A stretch of 64,000 bases of DNA from UBA2588 sp002339805 (lineage in GTDB: Bacteria > Chloroflexota > Dehalococcoidia > Lucifugimonadales > UBA3495): assembly GCA_045562555.1 (NCBI GenBank), contig JBJKVO010000015.1:124001-188000 (forward strand), given 5' to 3'. Positions 17,474 to 26,422 of the stretch are shown one piece after another (the first letter of the stretch is position 1; each line of letters starts with the position of its first letter). The notes under the pieces are model-generated. The model had not been told where the DNA came from. It ran no database searches and saw nothing but the letters and a program-made list of their open reading frames with translations. Made by a program: the position numbers and the translations under genes.

Positions 17474-18460
17474 ATGTATCCAAGAAACACCCTTGATGTC
17501 TCTCAAGTATTAAAACGCATCCTCTCGATACCAACTTTTATAACATTTGTAATAGTTAGTGGCATAATCGTTATATTAGTCACTGGATTCGATATAGATA
17601 TGGCAAAAGTTATGTCGATAATATTTGAGGCAGGACCAGTACCCTATATTTTGGCATTTCTCACCCATTACCTGAGCTTTGTGTTCCGAGGTCTTAGGTG
17701 GAAATATTTAGTAGGTACTGTCAATCATCACAAACAACCATCTTCGTTTGAATATGTAAAATTAATATTCTTGAGTAACTTTATAAATTCTGCATCTCTG
17801 TTCCGAATAGGTGACCTGTACAAAGTTTATGCCTTTAATAGGAAATATGCCAAAGGATTCACTAATTTGCTAGGCACATTAATAACCGAGCGATTATTAG
17901 ACTGTGTCATGTTGGCTATATTAGTGGGTGTATTTGGGCAGGTACTTCTCCAGACAGCTAACAAAGAAATCCAAATGATTGTTGTATTCCCTATTATTTT
18001 GTTAGGTATATTATTACTCGCTTTCATAGCTGTAATCAAAATTAAAAAGATTCCCAAATTCCCATTACTAACCAATCTCATACATAAAGCTAAAGAAGGA
18101 GCTCAGATCCCCAAAAAAAATATAGTACCTGCATTTCTGATGTCCATATTAGCTTGGGTGTGTGAAATTGTCAGAGTATATTTCATAGCATCAGCTTTAC
18201 AATTTGATCTGGAATTCGCCCATACATCTATTTTATCGCTTGTTCACGCGATGTTAACACTAGTGCCAACCCCCGGAGGGATAGGGGCTGTAGAATCCGG
18301 TGTCGCAGGATTAGGAACATTATTGCTCAACATGACACCTGAAAATTCTATCGCATTAATATTATTAGATAGGTCTATTACATACCTTAGCGTTCTTCTA
18401 ATAGGAGGATTCGTTTTTATATGGGAAATAATAGATATAAATAAGAAAAGCAACGAGTAA
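17474..18460 (+). CDS. Lysylphosphatidylglycerol synthase TM-region/UPF0104 membrane protein
   Basis: A 328-residue integral membrane protein with about eight hydrophobic segments. The family blocks are present: FRGLRWKYL, NFINSASLFRIGDLYK, ITERLLDC and the conserved VPTPGGIGAVE loop near the C-terminus. This domain is the flippase part of MprF and also occurs alone. Stand-alone members are thought to move or sense lipids, but the function here is unknown. It follows ispH by 32 bases on the same strand and ends at the convergent gpsA stop. Confidence 0.8.
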   Translation: MYPRNTLDVSQVLKRILSIPTFITFVIVSGIIVILVTGFDIDMAKVMSIIFEAGPVPYILAFLTHYLSFVFRGLRWKYLVGTVNHHKQPSSFEYVKLIFLSNFINSASLFRIGDLYKVYAFNRKYAKGFTNLLGTLITERLLDCVMLAILVGVFGQVLLQTANKEIQMIVVFPIILLGILLLAFIAVIKIKKIPKFPLLTNLIHKAKEGAQIPKKNIVPAFLMSILAWVCEIVRVYFIASALQFDLEFAHTSILSLVHAMLTLVPTPGGIGAVESGVAGLGTLLLNMTPENSIALILLDRSITYLSVLLIGGFVFIWEIIDINKKSNE

Positions 18461-19471
18461 TTATTCTGAAGTAGGCGGTCTATTCATTAATTCTTGGATA
18501 CCTTGCTGAGGTTGCATGCCTTCAAACAAAATCTTGTATATTGCTTGGGTGATCGGTAATTCCACTCCAAGAAGTTCTCCTAATTCTACTGCTGCCCTAG
18601 TAGTTTCTAGTCCTTCTATTACATTCTGCATATCATAAGTAATTTGTTCAAGTGTTCTTCCCAATGCTATTTGTTCACCGAGATATCGATTCCTACTCAA
18701 TTTACTAAAACTAGTAGCTACTATATCTCCCACTCCTGCTAATCCTGCGAAAGTATGTGCGGAAGCTCCCAGACTAGTTCCTAATCGGGAAATTTCTGCG
18801 ATTCCACGGGTAATATAAGCCGCTTTGGAATTATCACCTAGTTCTAAACCATCAACAATTCCAGCACCAATAGCAATAATATTTTTTAATGTTCCACACA
18901 ATTCAACTCCAATGACATCATCAGAGGTATAAATCCTAAAAGTAGGTTGCATTAACACGTCCCTGACCAGTTGAGCATTTACTATGTTATTGCTTGCTAC
19001 AACAGAAGATGATGGCTTCCCAACAACAATTTCTTTCGCAAGATTAGGTCCTGAAATAACACAAAGATTTTCACAAATTTCTTTTGACAGCTCCTCGCCT
19101 ACTATTTCTGACATTCTAAGTTTATTAGGCATCTCTAATCCCTTCGTAGCACTGACTAATATAGAATGACTCGGTATCGCAAGAGCAATTTCAGCTATAT
19201 TCCGCCGAAAACTATGAGAAGGGACTGCTAAAATAATTATATTAGCATTACTAATTGCATCTTTAACTGAAGAGGTAATAGTAAATGAATTTGGGAACCT
19301 TACACCAGGCAAAAATCGACTGCATTCACCTTCTTTTGAAAGATTGGTAGCCTCAGCTTCAGTTCGGCTTAATAAAGTAATCTTGTTGTTCTGGGATTTG
19401 CTTGCCATAATAGCCAAAGTAATGCCCCAGGTAGTCACCCCTACAATAGCTACATTATTCACTATTCTCAA
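18461..19471 (-). CDS. gpsA: Glycerol-3-phosphate dehydrogenase [NAD(P)+]
   Basis: Reduces dihydroxyacetone phosphate to sn-glycerol 3-phosphate, the backbone for PlsY next door. It is 336 residues. SATKGLE, the catalytic lysine in CGTLKNIIAIGAG, and FAGLAGVGDIVAT are all present. The dinucleotide loop is unusual: GVTTWG instead of GAGSWG. The start appears to be TTG, overlapping the plsY stop as TTGA; a GTG three codons later is an alternative. It is the last gene of the argF-der-plsY-gpsA operon. Confidence 0.92.
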   Translation of the reverse strand: MRIVNNVAIVGVTTWGITLAIMASKSQNNKITLLSRTEAEATNLSKEGECSRFLPGVRFPNSFTITSSVKDAISNANIIILAVPSHSFRRNIAEIALAIPSHSILVSATKGLEMPNKLRMSEIVGEELSKEICENLCVISGPNLAKEIVVGKPSSSVVASNNIVNAQLVRDVLMQPTFRIYTSDDVIGVELCGTLKNIIAIGAGIVDGLELGDNSKAAYITRGIAEISRLGTSLGASAHTFAGLAGVGDIVATSFSKLSRNRYLGEQIALGRTLEQITYDMQNVIEGLETTRAAVELGELLGVELPITQAIYKILFEGMQPQQGIQELMNRPPTSE

Positions 19472-20196
19472 TCGCTCGTTAATTTTTCAGCAGGTTGACC
19501 TATTCTACGTTCAGTACCTGCGAATATTCTTTGCATATTATCCCGATGCTGAAATAAAATCATTGCACCTACGATGGCCGCATAAGTCGCTTCAAAGATT
19601 AGGTACCAGTCCAATATCATAAAAATCCACACGGTCGTTACCGCGGTGATTACTCCTAATATAGACCCCAAAGATAGGTATTTTGATATAAATGTGACAG
19701 GTAAAAATACCAGCATTGCCAAAGCGGCAGGCACTGGGGTCAATATCAATAAAGTCCCTAATGCAGGAGCGATACCTCTACCTCCTTTAAAACCTAAAAA
19801 TACAGACCAATTATGTCCCGATACAATCAATAACAGCATCACGACAGTCACCCATGGATCAAGTGATAATTGAGAAGTGACCATTACTGCAATCATCCCT
19901 TTCGAACAATCAAGTACCAACACCACCATTCCCACATATTTGCCAGATGTGCGGAACATATTAGACGTTCCAATTTTCCCACTACCATAGTCCCTAATGT
20001 CTCTACCTGTTCTGATTCTATATAGTATGTAGCCCCAAGGGATGGATCCTAACAAATACAGCTGCAACCCCAAGATTGTGTACAAAAGAGGCAATTGCAG
20101 GATTGGACCATCATAAGCCATCCATAATAATGAAATTAATAAAAGAGGTATGAAACCTCCAATAAATATAATGAATATTTTTTTTGATGCAATCAT
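19468..20196 (-). CDS. plsY: Acyl-phosphate:glycerol-3-phosphate acyltransferase PlsY
   Basis: Membrane enzyme that transfers an acyl group from acyl phosphate to glycerol 3-phosphate, the first step of phospholipid synthesis. The family motifs are GSIPWGYI, RDIRDYGSGKIGTSN (canonical GSGNIGATN), LDCSKG, GHNWSVFLGFKGGRG and HRDN. At 242 residues it is longer than usual because of an extra N-terminal hydrophobic segment (about residues 7-26). Its start overlaps the der stop (ATGA), and gpsA, which makes its substrate, follows with another 4-base overlap. Confidence 0.92.
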   Translation of the reverse strand: MIASKKIFIIFIGGFIPLLLISLLWMAYDGPILQLPLLYTILGLQLYLLGSIPWGYILYRIRTGRDIRDYGSGKIGTSNMFRTSGKYVGMVVLVLDCSKGMIAVMVTSQLSLDPWVTVVMLLLIVSGHNWSVFLGFKGGRGIAPALGTLLILTPVPAALAMLVFLPVTFISKYLSLGSILGVITAVTTVWIFMILDWYLIFEATYAAIVGAMILFQHRDNMQRIFAGTERRIGQPAEKLTSD

Positions 20197-21539
20197 CCTT
20201 TTTTGTATATGAGCCTTAAATGAGTCCGGTCAAACCCAAATTCCCTCCGTATCTGATTCTCCAAATACCGCTTATATGTAAAATGCAATAACTCTGGGTT
20301 ATTCACAGATACAGTGAAAGTCGGAGGATTAACCCCAACTTGAGCCATCTTACGAATTTTTATTCCTCGTCTGGATTTAGTCTTCGGAGCCTTGGGCATA
20401 TGATTAGCTAAAGCATTAAATAAAGCGTATTGCAATTTAGTTTCATTAACTCTCATATTACGCTCCTCGTGTAAGTCCAATACCGTTTTTAATAAACCAT
20501 CAATTCCTTCACCATATAATGCGGAGGTAAAACACACTGGGATATAACTCATGAAATGCATGCGATCTCTAACTCTATTCATAGCTCGGATTTGAGAGTG
20601 TTCAGTTGGATTATTAATCAAATCCCATTTGTTGACTACCACAATGATACCTTTACACATTTCCCACGCTAAACCTGCAACATGAATGTCTTGTGAAGTC
20701 GCCAGTAATGAAGCATCAGCAACCATCAATACTACATCACTTCTCTCAACTGCTGACATAGCACGCAATACACTAAATTTTTCTATTCCCACGCCGACTT
20801 TGCCGGGCCTTCTAATACCCGCTGTATCAATCAAAGTAAGTTGCCTATCTCCAAAGGTCAAATCAGAATCAATCGCATCCCGAGTTGTTCCTGCTATCGG
20901 ACTAACAATAGTACGTTCTTCTCCCAAAATGCTATTAACCAATGCGGATTTTCCTACGTTGGGTCGTCCAACTATAGCTATTTTAATTGACCTATCTTCT
21001 GAATCCTCTTGGTCATCTTCTAAACTATAAGGTAACAATTCAGATACCAAGCCGTACAAATCATCCATACCTATATTATGATGAGCACTCACACAAACAT
21101 AATTCCAGAAGCCCAAGCTGAAAAATTCAGCGATATTATTACGTCTTCCATCGTTGTCAACCTTATTTATTACCAAAATGACGTTGACATCAGCAGTCCT
21201 CAATTGATCAGCGATTGTTTGATCTGTCGGTGTTAATCCTGCATCACAATCAACCACGAATAGCACCACATCTGCTCCTGAAATAGCCATCCTTGCTTGA
21301 TCTTTAACCTTGGTTATAATGTGATCGGTTGAACCTAAATCTAATCCACCTGTATCAATTAATAGAAATTTCTTAGGATATCTGTCCACAACTGCTACTA
21401 ACCTGTCGCGAGTTGTCCCTTCCTCGTTGGCCACGATGGCATGTCGTTTATCAATAATCCTATTAAATAATGAGGATTTACCTACATTAGGTCTGCCGAC
21501 TATGGCTACTGTAGGCATATTAGACTCTGATGATTCCAT
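20193..21539 (-). CDS. der: Ribosome biogenesis GTPase Der (EngA)
   Basis: Tandem GTPase needed for 50S assembly, 448 residues. The first G domain has GRPNVGKSSLFNRI, GTTRDR, DTGG and NKVD. The second has GRPNVGKSALVNSI, GTTRDAID, DTAGIRRPGKV and NKWD. A C-terminal KH-like domain (KTKSRRGIKIRKM, ENQIRREFGF) completes it. It starts 3 bases after the argF stop and overlaps plsY. Confidence 0.97.
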   Translation of the reverse strand: MESSESNMPTVAIVGRPNVGKSSLFNRIIDKRHAIVANEEGTTRDRLVAVVDRYPKKFLLIDTGGLDLGSTDHIITKVKDQARMAISGADVVLFVVDCDAGLTPTDQTIADQLRTADVNVILVINKVDNDGRRNNIAEFFSLGFWNYVCVSAHHNIGMDDLYGLVSELLPYSLEDDQEDSEDRSIKIAIVGRPNVGKSALVNSILGEERTIVSPIAGTTRDAIDSDLTFGDRQLTLIDTAGIRRPGKVGVGIEKFSVLRAMSAVERSDVVLMVADASLLATSQDIHVAGLAWEMCKGIIVVVNKWDLINNPTEHSQIRAMNRVRDRMHFMSYIPVCFTSALYGEGIDGLLKTVLDLHEERNMRVNETKLQYALFNALANHMPKAPKTKSRRGIKIRKMAQVGVNPPTFTVSVNNPELLHFTYKRYLENQIRREFGFDRTHLRLIYKKG

Positions 21540-21542
21540 ACT

Positions 21543-22448
21543 TCAGCCTTTATATAAAAATTCTAATATTGCTTGTTGTGCAGGCAGTCGGTTATAAGCT
21601 TGATCATAAGCAACTGACTTAGGGGAGCTTAACATACCTTCAGGTACTTCTTCACCATAATGCACAGGCATGTCATGCATAAATATTACATCTTCAGCAG
21701 CACAAGACAACAGCTGGTCAGTAACTGTAAATCCGGAGAAATCCTTTTTGCGTTTTACAGATTCTTCTTCTTGGCCCATACTGGTCCACGCGTCTGTATA
21801 GACTATATCTGCTTGTCTAACAGCATCTTCGGGATCGTTACAGAAAATCATATTCGCACCAGATTTTTGAGCCATTTGGTTGGCTACATACATACTATTT
21901 TCATCCAGTTCATATCCTTTAGGTGTCGCAATCGCAAAGCTGATCCCCACCGCAGCACATATCAAAGCTAAACTCCTCGAAACATTGTTACCATCACCTA
22001 TGAACGTTAATTTGGTATCTGCTTCAATAACTTTATTTTCACTGATAGTTAGGAGATCTGCTATTACCTGACACGGATGTTCCAAATCTGATAACGCATT
22101 AATTATAGGAACGGAGGAAAATTTACTCATTTCCAACAATGCGTCATGAGAGTTAACTCTTGCAATTATGCCGTCCACATAAGATGACAAAACGGTTGAT
22201 ATATCTTCTATACTTTCTCTTTTGCCTAATCCTATTTCTTCAGGGCCCAAATATATCCCGTATCCCCCCAGTTTCTCTATACCTAACTGAAAACTTACCT
22301 TAGTTCTTAATGAAGGCTTTTCGAACAGCAAAGCGAAAGTTTTCCCATCCAGACAGGTACTAAAGTCCCCTATTTTAATAGCTTTTGCACGATCTACTAT
22401 ATCTAATATTTGTTGGCTACTTAAATCTGTTATCGAAATGATGTTCAT
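21543..22448 (-). CDS. argF: Ornithine carbamoyltransferase
   Basis: Joins ornithine and carbamoyl phosphate to make citrulline in arginine synthesis. It is 301 residues. The carbamoyl-phosphate loop reads SLRTK (residues 46-50, usually STRTR), HPCQ is at 124-127, TDAWTSMGQE contacts ornithine, and the late motif usually written HCLP is HDMP (258-261), so the Cys that normally contacts ornithine is Asp. It may be a lineage variant or have shifted specificity. First gene of the operon with der, plsY and gpsA. Confidence 0.88.
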   Translation of the reverse strand: MNIISITDLSSQQILDIVDRAKAIKIGDFSTCLDGKTFALLFEKPSLRTKVSFQLGIEKLGGYGIYLGPEEIGLGKRESIEDISTVLSSYVDGIIARVNSHDALLEMSKFSSVPIINALSDLEHPCQVIADLLTISENKVIEADTKLTFIGDGNNVSRSLALICAAVGISFAIATPKGYELDENSMYVANQMAQKSGANMIFCNDPEDAVRQADIVYTDAWTSMGQEEESVKRKKDFSGFTVTDQLLSCAAEDVIFMHDMPVHYGEEVPEGMLSSPKSVAYDQAYNRLPAQQAILEFLYKG

Positions 22449-22498
22449 ATTAAATCCATGTTATTGATTAACAACTGCAGATTTTAACATACTCTCCC

Positions 22499-22532
22499 AA
22501 AACTAAAACAGGGGCGCCTATGGCGCCCCTGT
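22499..22532 (-). terminator. Intrinsic terminator of the NHL/DUF1501/DUF1800 operon
   Basis: An 11-bp GC-rich stem (22508-22518 with 22522-22532, core GGGGCGCC) with a 3-base loop is followed on the minus strand by a T-rich stretch (TTTTAGTTTT). It lies just past the stop of the NHL gene and upstream of argF, so it separates the two minus-strand operons. Confidence 0.85.
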
Positions 22533-22555
22533 AATTAAGTCTATTGGATCTAGGA

Positions 22556-23590
22556 TTATAAGTTAGCCTGTGGATCCAAGTAACTATTATCTTTTTCGTA
22601 GATTTGAAGTCTGCCTCTCTGAGTATCACACACAATCAAGCGGTTGTTAGCTCGATCGAAAGTGCACCCTGTTGGCATTCTAAACCTCCGTTGTTGCTCT
22701 CCAAGATTTTGAACCCGTCTTCTCGCTTTGTTCATGTCAGGATTAGCATCAATAGACATCTGTCCCCATTTGGACACTTCTAAAGCATCTCCGTATAAAT
22801 AGCTTAAGGGTTTAGTGTCTACGTCGTATATAACGACTCTTTCGTGCATCCAGTCAACTACATACACATCGCCATCGCCATCTACGCAAACACCAGTAGG
22901 ATTCTTCAAAGAACCTGGACCACTAGGTCCACCAAAAGTAAGTAAATGATTCCCTTCAGGGTCAAACTTCAAACATCTATCATTCCCCCAGTCGGCAATG
23001 TAAATATCTCCATTATCATCAATGGCTATACCGTATGGCATCTCCATTTCTCCGTCACCACTTCCTTTTACTCCGAATCCTGAAATATATTTTCCATCTT
23101 TAGAAAATTTTTGAATTTTACTATCAAACGTGTTTACAATCCAAACATCTCCGTTCGCATCGAAACAAATTCCACCAGAACCATTGAATTTGCCATCTTC
23201 TTCACCTTGTTCTCCCCATTGACCGATCACTTCTCCTTCTGGGTTGAAGATAGTAACTCTGTTATACCATTCATCAGTAGCATAAATATTTCCGTCTAAA
23301 TCTACTGCTACTCCTGTAAGTATTTTAAACAGTGGCCCTTCTTTGGATTCAGATCCATAAGCTAACCCTGTTCGACCAAATTCATTTATGAATTCTTGAT
23401 CAACCGTTAACTTGGATAACCTGACCCCTCCTGGGTTCTGTTCGTTGCCTCGGTTGGCAACATACAATACTCCATCATCTGCACAAGCAACACTTATAGG
23501 CAAACTGAATCCCATACCTGCTACCGCATTTCTTCCTATATTGTGGCTGTATAGCCATGCTCGCCCTGAGGCGACCGTATTTTGAGCCAT
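22556..23590 (-). CDS. NHL-repeat beta-propeller protein
   Basis: A 344-residue protein made almost wholly of NHL repeats; at least five copies of a pattern like P-x-G-[IV]-x-[IV]-D-x-x-G-x-[IV]-Y-V-[AV]-D are visible, which should form a six-bladed propeller. There is no signal peptide or membrane segment. I place the start at the ATG at 23590, which has GGAGGAGAG right before it. The longer open frame to 23671 would begin with TTG inside a 17-bp hairpin and is rejected. It is the third gene of a DUF1800-DUF1501-NHL operon. The role is unknown; NHL proteins usually bind protein or ligand, and some are lyases. Confidence 0.8.
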   Translation of the reverse strand: MAQNTVASGRAWLYSHNIGRNAVAGMGFSLPISVACADDGVLYVANRGNEQNPGGVRLSKLTVDQEFINEFGRTGLAYGSESKEGPLFKILTGVAVDLDGNIYATDEWYNRVTIFNPEGEVIGQWGEQGEEDGKFNGSGGICFDANGDVWIVNTFDSKIQKFSKDGKYISGFGVKGSGDGEMEMPYGIAIDDNGDIYIADWGNDRCLKFDPEGNHLLTFGGPSGPGSLKNPTGVCVDGDGDVYVVDWMHERVVIYDVDTKPLSYLYGDALEVSKWGQMSIDANPDMNKARRRVQNLGEQQRRFRMPTGCTFDRANNRLIVCDTQRGRLQIYEKDNSYLDPQANL

Positions 23591-23635
23591 CTCTCCTCCG
23601 AAATCAGTAATTTTTCTGTTCCAATCTCTGGTTCC

Positions 23636-23676
23636 ATTTATTGGGAAGAGCTTATAATCAGCTCTTCCCAATAAAT
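23636..23676 (-). terminator. 17-bp hairpin between DUF1501 and NHL genes
   Basis: Perfect 17-bp arms (23636-23652 and 23660-23676; core GGGAAGAGCT/AGCTCTTCCC) with a 7-base loop sit between the DUF1501 stop and the NHL ribosome site. No U-tract follows on the minus strand, so it may act as a partial terminator or an mRNA-stability/processing element that sets the ratio of the two proteins. Confidence 0.6.
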
Positions 23677-23689
23677 CCGACGTTTCGGT

Positions 23690-24820
23690 CTATTTGAACA
23701 AAGACATCTTTTCGAAGTTACCATTCACGATTGGGTTGGAGTCCAAACCAATCCAGTCTTCGATAATTGTAGAATATGCCCCTCTGAAGTCATAGTTAGG
23801 AACCAAGTCGCCCTGTTCCAAATCCTCAGCCTTTGCTGATGGATATTCACCGTACATACCACCTTTAACTTGGTTACCAATCACAAAGGATACACCTGCT
23901 GCACCATGATCAGTACCAGACCCGTTATCATGTACTCTTCTTCCGAATTCTGAGAATAAGTACATAACTACGTTGTCTCCAGCGTCATGTTCCTCCAAAT
24001 CTTGGAAGAACGCGGATATACCTTCAGAAACATCTTTCCATAGTTGTGGGTGAGCTGGACCTTGACCTGCATGAGTGTCAAAGCTCGCATGTTGTGTATA
24101 GAACACTCTTGTTCCTAGATCTGCGAAATATACTTGAGCTATGTCTCGTAAATGCTGTGCGATTGAGCTATTGGGATATTCTACAGTCGAAGAGTACCTT
24201 TCTGGTGCCACTTTAACTATGTCAGCTCCAATCATAGCGTCCATACCTGTGTTCTTTAGATAATCGCTTACAAAACTCCCACCAATAGTTGGGCTATACA
24301 TTTTAGAGAATATATCCAAAGCTTTAGCTCTTTGGGAATTATCAGAAATTCCTGTCAGTAACCCATATGTGCCCAGGTCAGCTATAGAAGCTACAGGTAC
24401 ACCTGGTACTGCCAAAGCTCTAGGCAATCCATGACCAAAGTTAATTGCCGTTAAAACATTTTCTTTGTTTGGATCTAATTCTCGAGTAACTCGGCCAGCC
24501 CATCCTTCAGTGCCAACTTTATCAGGCTCACAAGTGTGCCAAATATCCATTGATCTGAAGTGTGACCTTGGAGAATCTGGGTATCCAATTCCATGGATTA
24601 CAGCCACTTTTCCTGCGTCATACAATTCTTTGACCGGAGCCATCGCTGGGTTGAACGCCAGCTTAGAATCAATCTTCAACATATCTTCTTGAGGTAAAGC
24701 CAATGCAGGCCTATTATCATAGTACAGTGACTCATTGTAAGGAATTACTGTATTGAAGTAGTCATTACCACCAGTTAACTGGAGTACTACTATTACTGGA
24801 TCTTTTTTAGTACTTGTCAT
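23690..24820 (-). CDS. DUF1501 domain protein
   Basis: A 376-residue DUF1501 protein, related in fold to alkaline phosphatase/sulfatase enzymes. Recognisable blocks are VVLQLTGGNDYFNTVIPY at the start, PRSHFRSMDIWHT, LYLFSEFGRRV-like (VVMYLFSEFGRR) and GSGTDHGAAGVSFVIG near the end, with the expected metal-type D-H residues. Most DUF1501 proteins carry a Tat signal; this one begins directly with the domain and looks cytosolic. AAAGGAG precedes the ATG. It lies 25 bases after DUF1800, the usual partner. Confidence 0.88.
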   Translation of the reverse strand: MTSTKKDPVIVVLQLTGGNDYFNTVIPYNESLYYDNRPALALPQEDMLKIDSKLAFNPAMAPVKELYDAGKVAVIHGIGYPDSPRSHFRSMDIWHTCEPDKVGTEGWAGRVTRELDPNKENVLTAINFGHGLPRALAVPGVPVASIADLGTYGLLTGISDNSQRAKALDIFSKMYSPTIGGSFVSDYLKNTGMDAMIGADIVKVAPERYSSTVEYPNSSIAQHLRDIAQVYFADLGTRVFYTQHASFDTHAGQGPAHPQLWKDVSEGISAFFQDLEEHDAGDNVVMYLFSEFGRRVHDNGSGTDHGAAGVSFVIGNQVKGGMYGEYPSAKAEDLEQGDLVPNYDFRGAYSTIIEDWIGLDSNPIVNGNFEKMSLFK

Positions 24821-24845
24821 TTTATATCTCCTTTTTCTCTAAGAT

Positions 24846-26246
24846 TTACGCAAATTGGAATTCTGTGGTAGCACTGATTAGTGCCAACATCTCGCCAATT
24901 CTTTCTGAGGTTAATGTCTCGTCAGACCAGTCCACATCTCCTGCTAATGAAGCGTGCGTGGAAAGGTGTGCTCTGGTATCTTCGTTCAGCACTAAGTATC
25001 CCATATTGTCCAAACATGCATCTAGCAGTTGTTCGGAACTGGATACTCCGTCGCCTTTCATTTTATCTACAATAGATTTGACTCCAGGAAGGTTTGTATC
25101 AGCTACTCTATCAGCCACGAAGTTAATTCTAGCTAATAAAGACCCACTATTAATCCATTCGCTACCTGTATGCCATCCCTCTACACTAGGAGGATCCATC
25201 AAAGCTTGGCCCATGTAAGTTGGTTGGTTTCCAATATCTTTAATGCCTGGTTCAGGGAATTGGAATTGCCCTACCATTCTTAAGGTGCCTGCTACTACTT
25301 CCGCAGGGCTCTTAATTTTCTCAAATCTAGCATTTTTGAAGAAATCAGAATTGAACATAAATCTCAATACTGCTTTCATGTCATAGTTGGATTCTTCAAA
25401 AACATCAATCATGGATTCCAGTGCATCCTCATCTCGTGCTGGCTCTATGGTCCAAGCAGGAACTTGAGGCTCGTCTGCCACGAAGAAGTTGTATAGATGC
25501 CTACAGATAAATCTAGATGTAGCTGGTTCTTTCATAATAATATCGATGATGTCTTCACCACCAAAATTACCTGTATGACCTAAGAAAGTCTTATCAGTAT
25601 CATCATGATCTTCTTCTCGGTATTCAAAACTCCAAGAGAATCTTCCATACGGAAGTCTTGGAACTTTATTTCCAAGCGTCCATCCAGTAAAGGCCCTAGA
25701 AGCTTCTCTAACATCAACTTCTGTGTAATTGCTTACACCTAGGCTAAATAACTCGAGCAGCTCTCTGCCCCAGTTTTCGTTTACTGCATCTCTGTGGTTA
25801 TCATTATTATCTAACCAGAATATCATAGCTGGGTTTCTTGATATTTCTAAGAGCATATCTTTATAACTGCCCATCCCATACTGCCTAAACATATCTATCT
25901 GCTCTAGCATTTGGTCGCAGTTATCAACTTTAGAATTCCCTGTTGCAAATACGTGGTGCCAAAATAAGGCCATTTTCTCTTCCAGTGGCCTCTGAGTGGT
26001 TACCATATTATACATCCAGTTAGCCTGACCCATCACTGGTACTCCTCCTGGGAGTAAGCTGCCTGGGTGGTATCTTAATAATAGTGCCATGTTTCCAGAT
26101 GGCTGGTCTTCAGCTGGTGAAACTAATTCTTCTACCGTAGCTTCGTATCCTTTAGCAACTCTTTCCTCTAGTTCTTCTTGAGTTGCACCGAAGCCCGCTC
26201 GTCTGATCAGGTGTGCCATAAGGGCAAGTTCGTCTCTGTTCGACAT
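24846..26246 (-). CDS. DUF1800 domain protein
   Basis: A 466-residue DUF1800 protein. Diagnostic blocks are LIRRAGFGATQEEL, PLEEKMALFWHHVFATG, NWGRELLELFSLGV, AFTGWTLG and FICRHLYNFFV. The function of the family is not established; it is nearly always next to DUF1501 and is common in Planctomycetes and other bacteria. No signal peptide is seen. GGAGG precedes the ATG and a consensus promoter lies 54-82 bases upstream. First gene of the operon DUF1800-DUF1501-NHL. Confidence 0.9.
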   Translation of the reverse strand: MSNRDELALMAHLIRRAGFGATQEELEERVAKGYEATVEELVSPAEDQPSGNMALLLRYHPGSLLPGGVPVMGQANWMYNMVTTQRPLEEKMALFWHHVFATGNSKVDNCDQMLEQIDMFRQYGMGSYKDMLLEISRNPAMIFWLDNNDNHRDAVNENWGRELLELFSLGVSNYTEVDVREASRAFTGWTLGNKVPRLPYGRFSWSFEYREEDHDDTDKTFLGHTGNFGGEDIIDIIMKEPATSRFICRHLYNFFVADEPQVPAWTIEPARDEDALESMIDVFEESNYDMKAVLRFMFNSDFFKNARFEKIKSPAEVVAGTLRMVGQFQFPEPGIKDIGNQPTYMGQALMDPPSVEGWHTGSEWINSGSLLARINFVADRVADTNLPGVKSIVDKMKGDGVSSSEQLLDACLDNMGYLVLNEDTRAHLSTHASLAGDVDWSDETLTSERIGEMLALISATTEFQFA

Positions 26247-26299
26247 TAGTAGCCTCCTTCAAATATATTAGTTGTTGGTCAACTTTTCCATTACCTGTT

Positions 26300-26328
26300 A
26301 TATTAATTTCCTGGCAAATGTATGTCAA
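26300..26328 (-). promoter_or_regulatory. Promoter of the DUF1800-DUF1501-NHL operon
   Basis: On the minus strand a perfect TTGACA (complement of 26323-26328) is followed after 17 bases by TAATAT (complement of 26300-26305), 54 bases before the DUF1800 ATG. Confidence 0.6.
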
Positions 26329-26422
26329 TAGTTTCGACCTACTTATTTTGCATTCGTTAATAACAGATAATGATTATAAAGAAAGACTAATTATTCAGAA
26401 CGGCCCGCCGAGTTCAGCTTAC

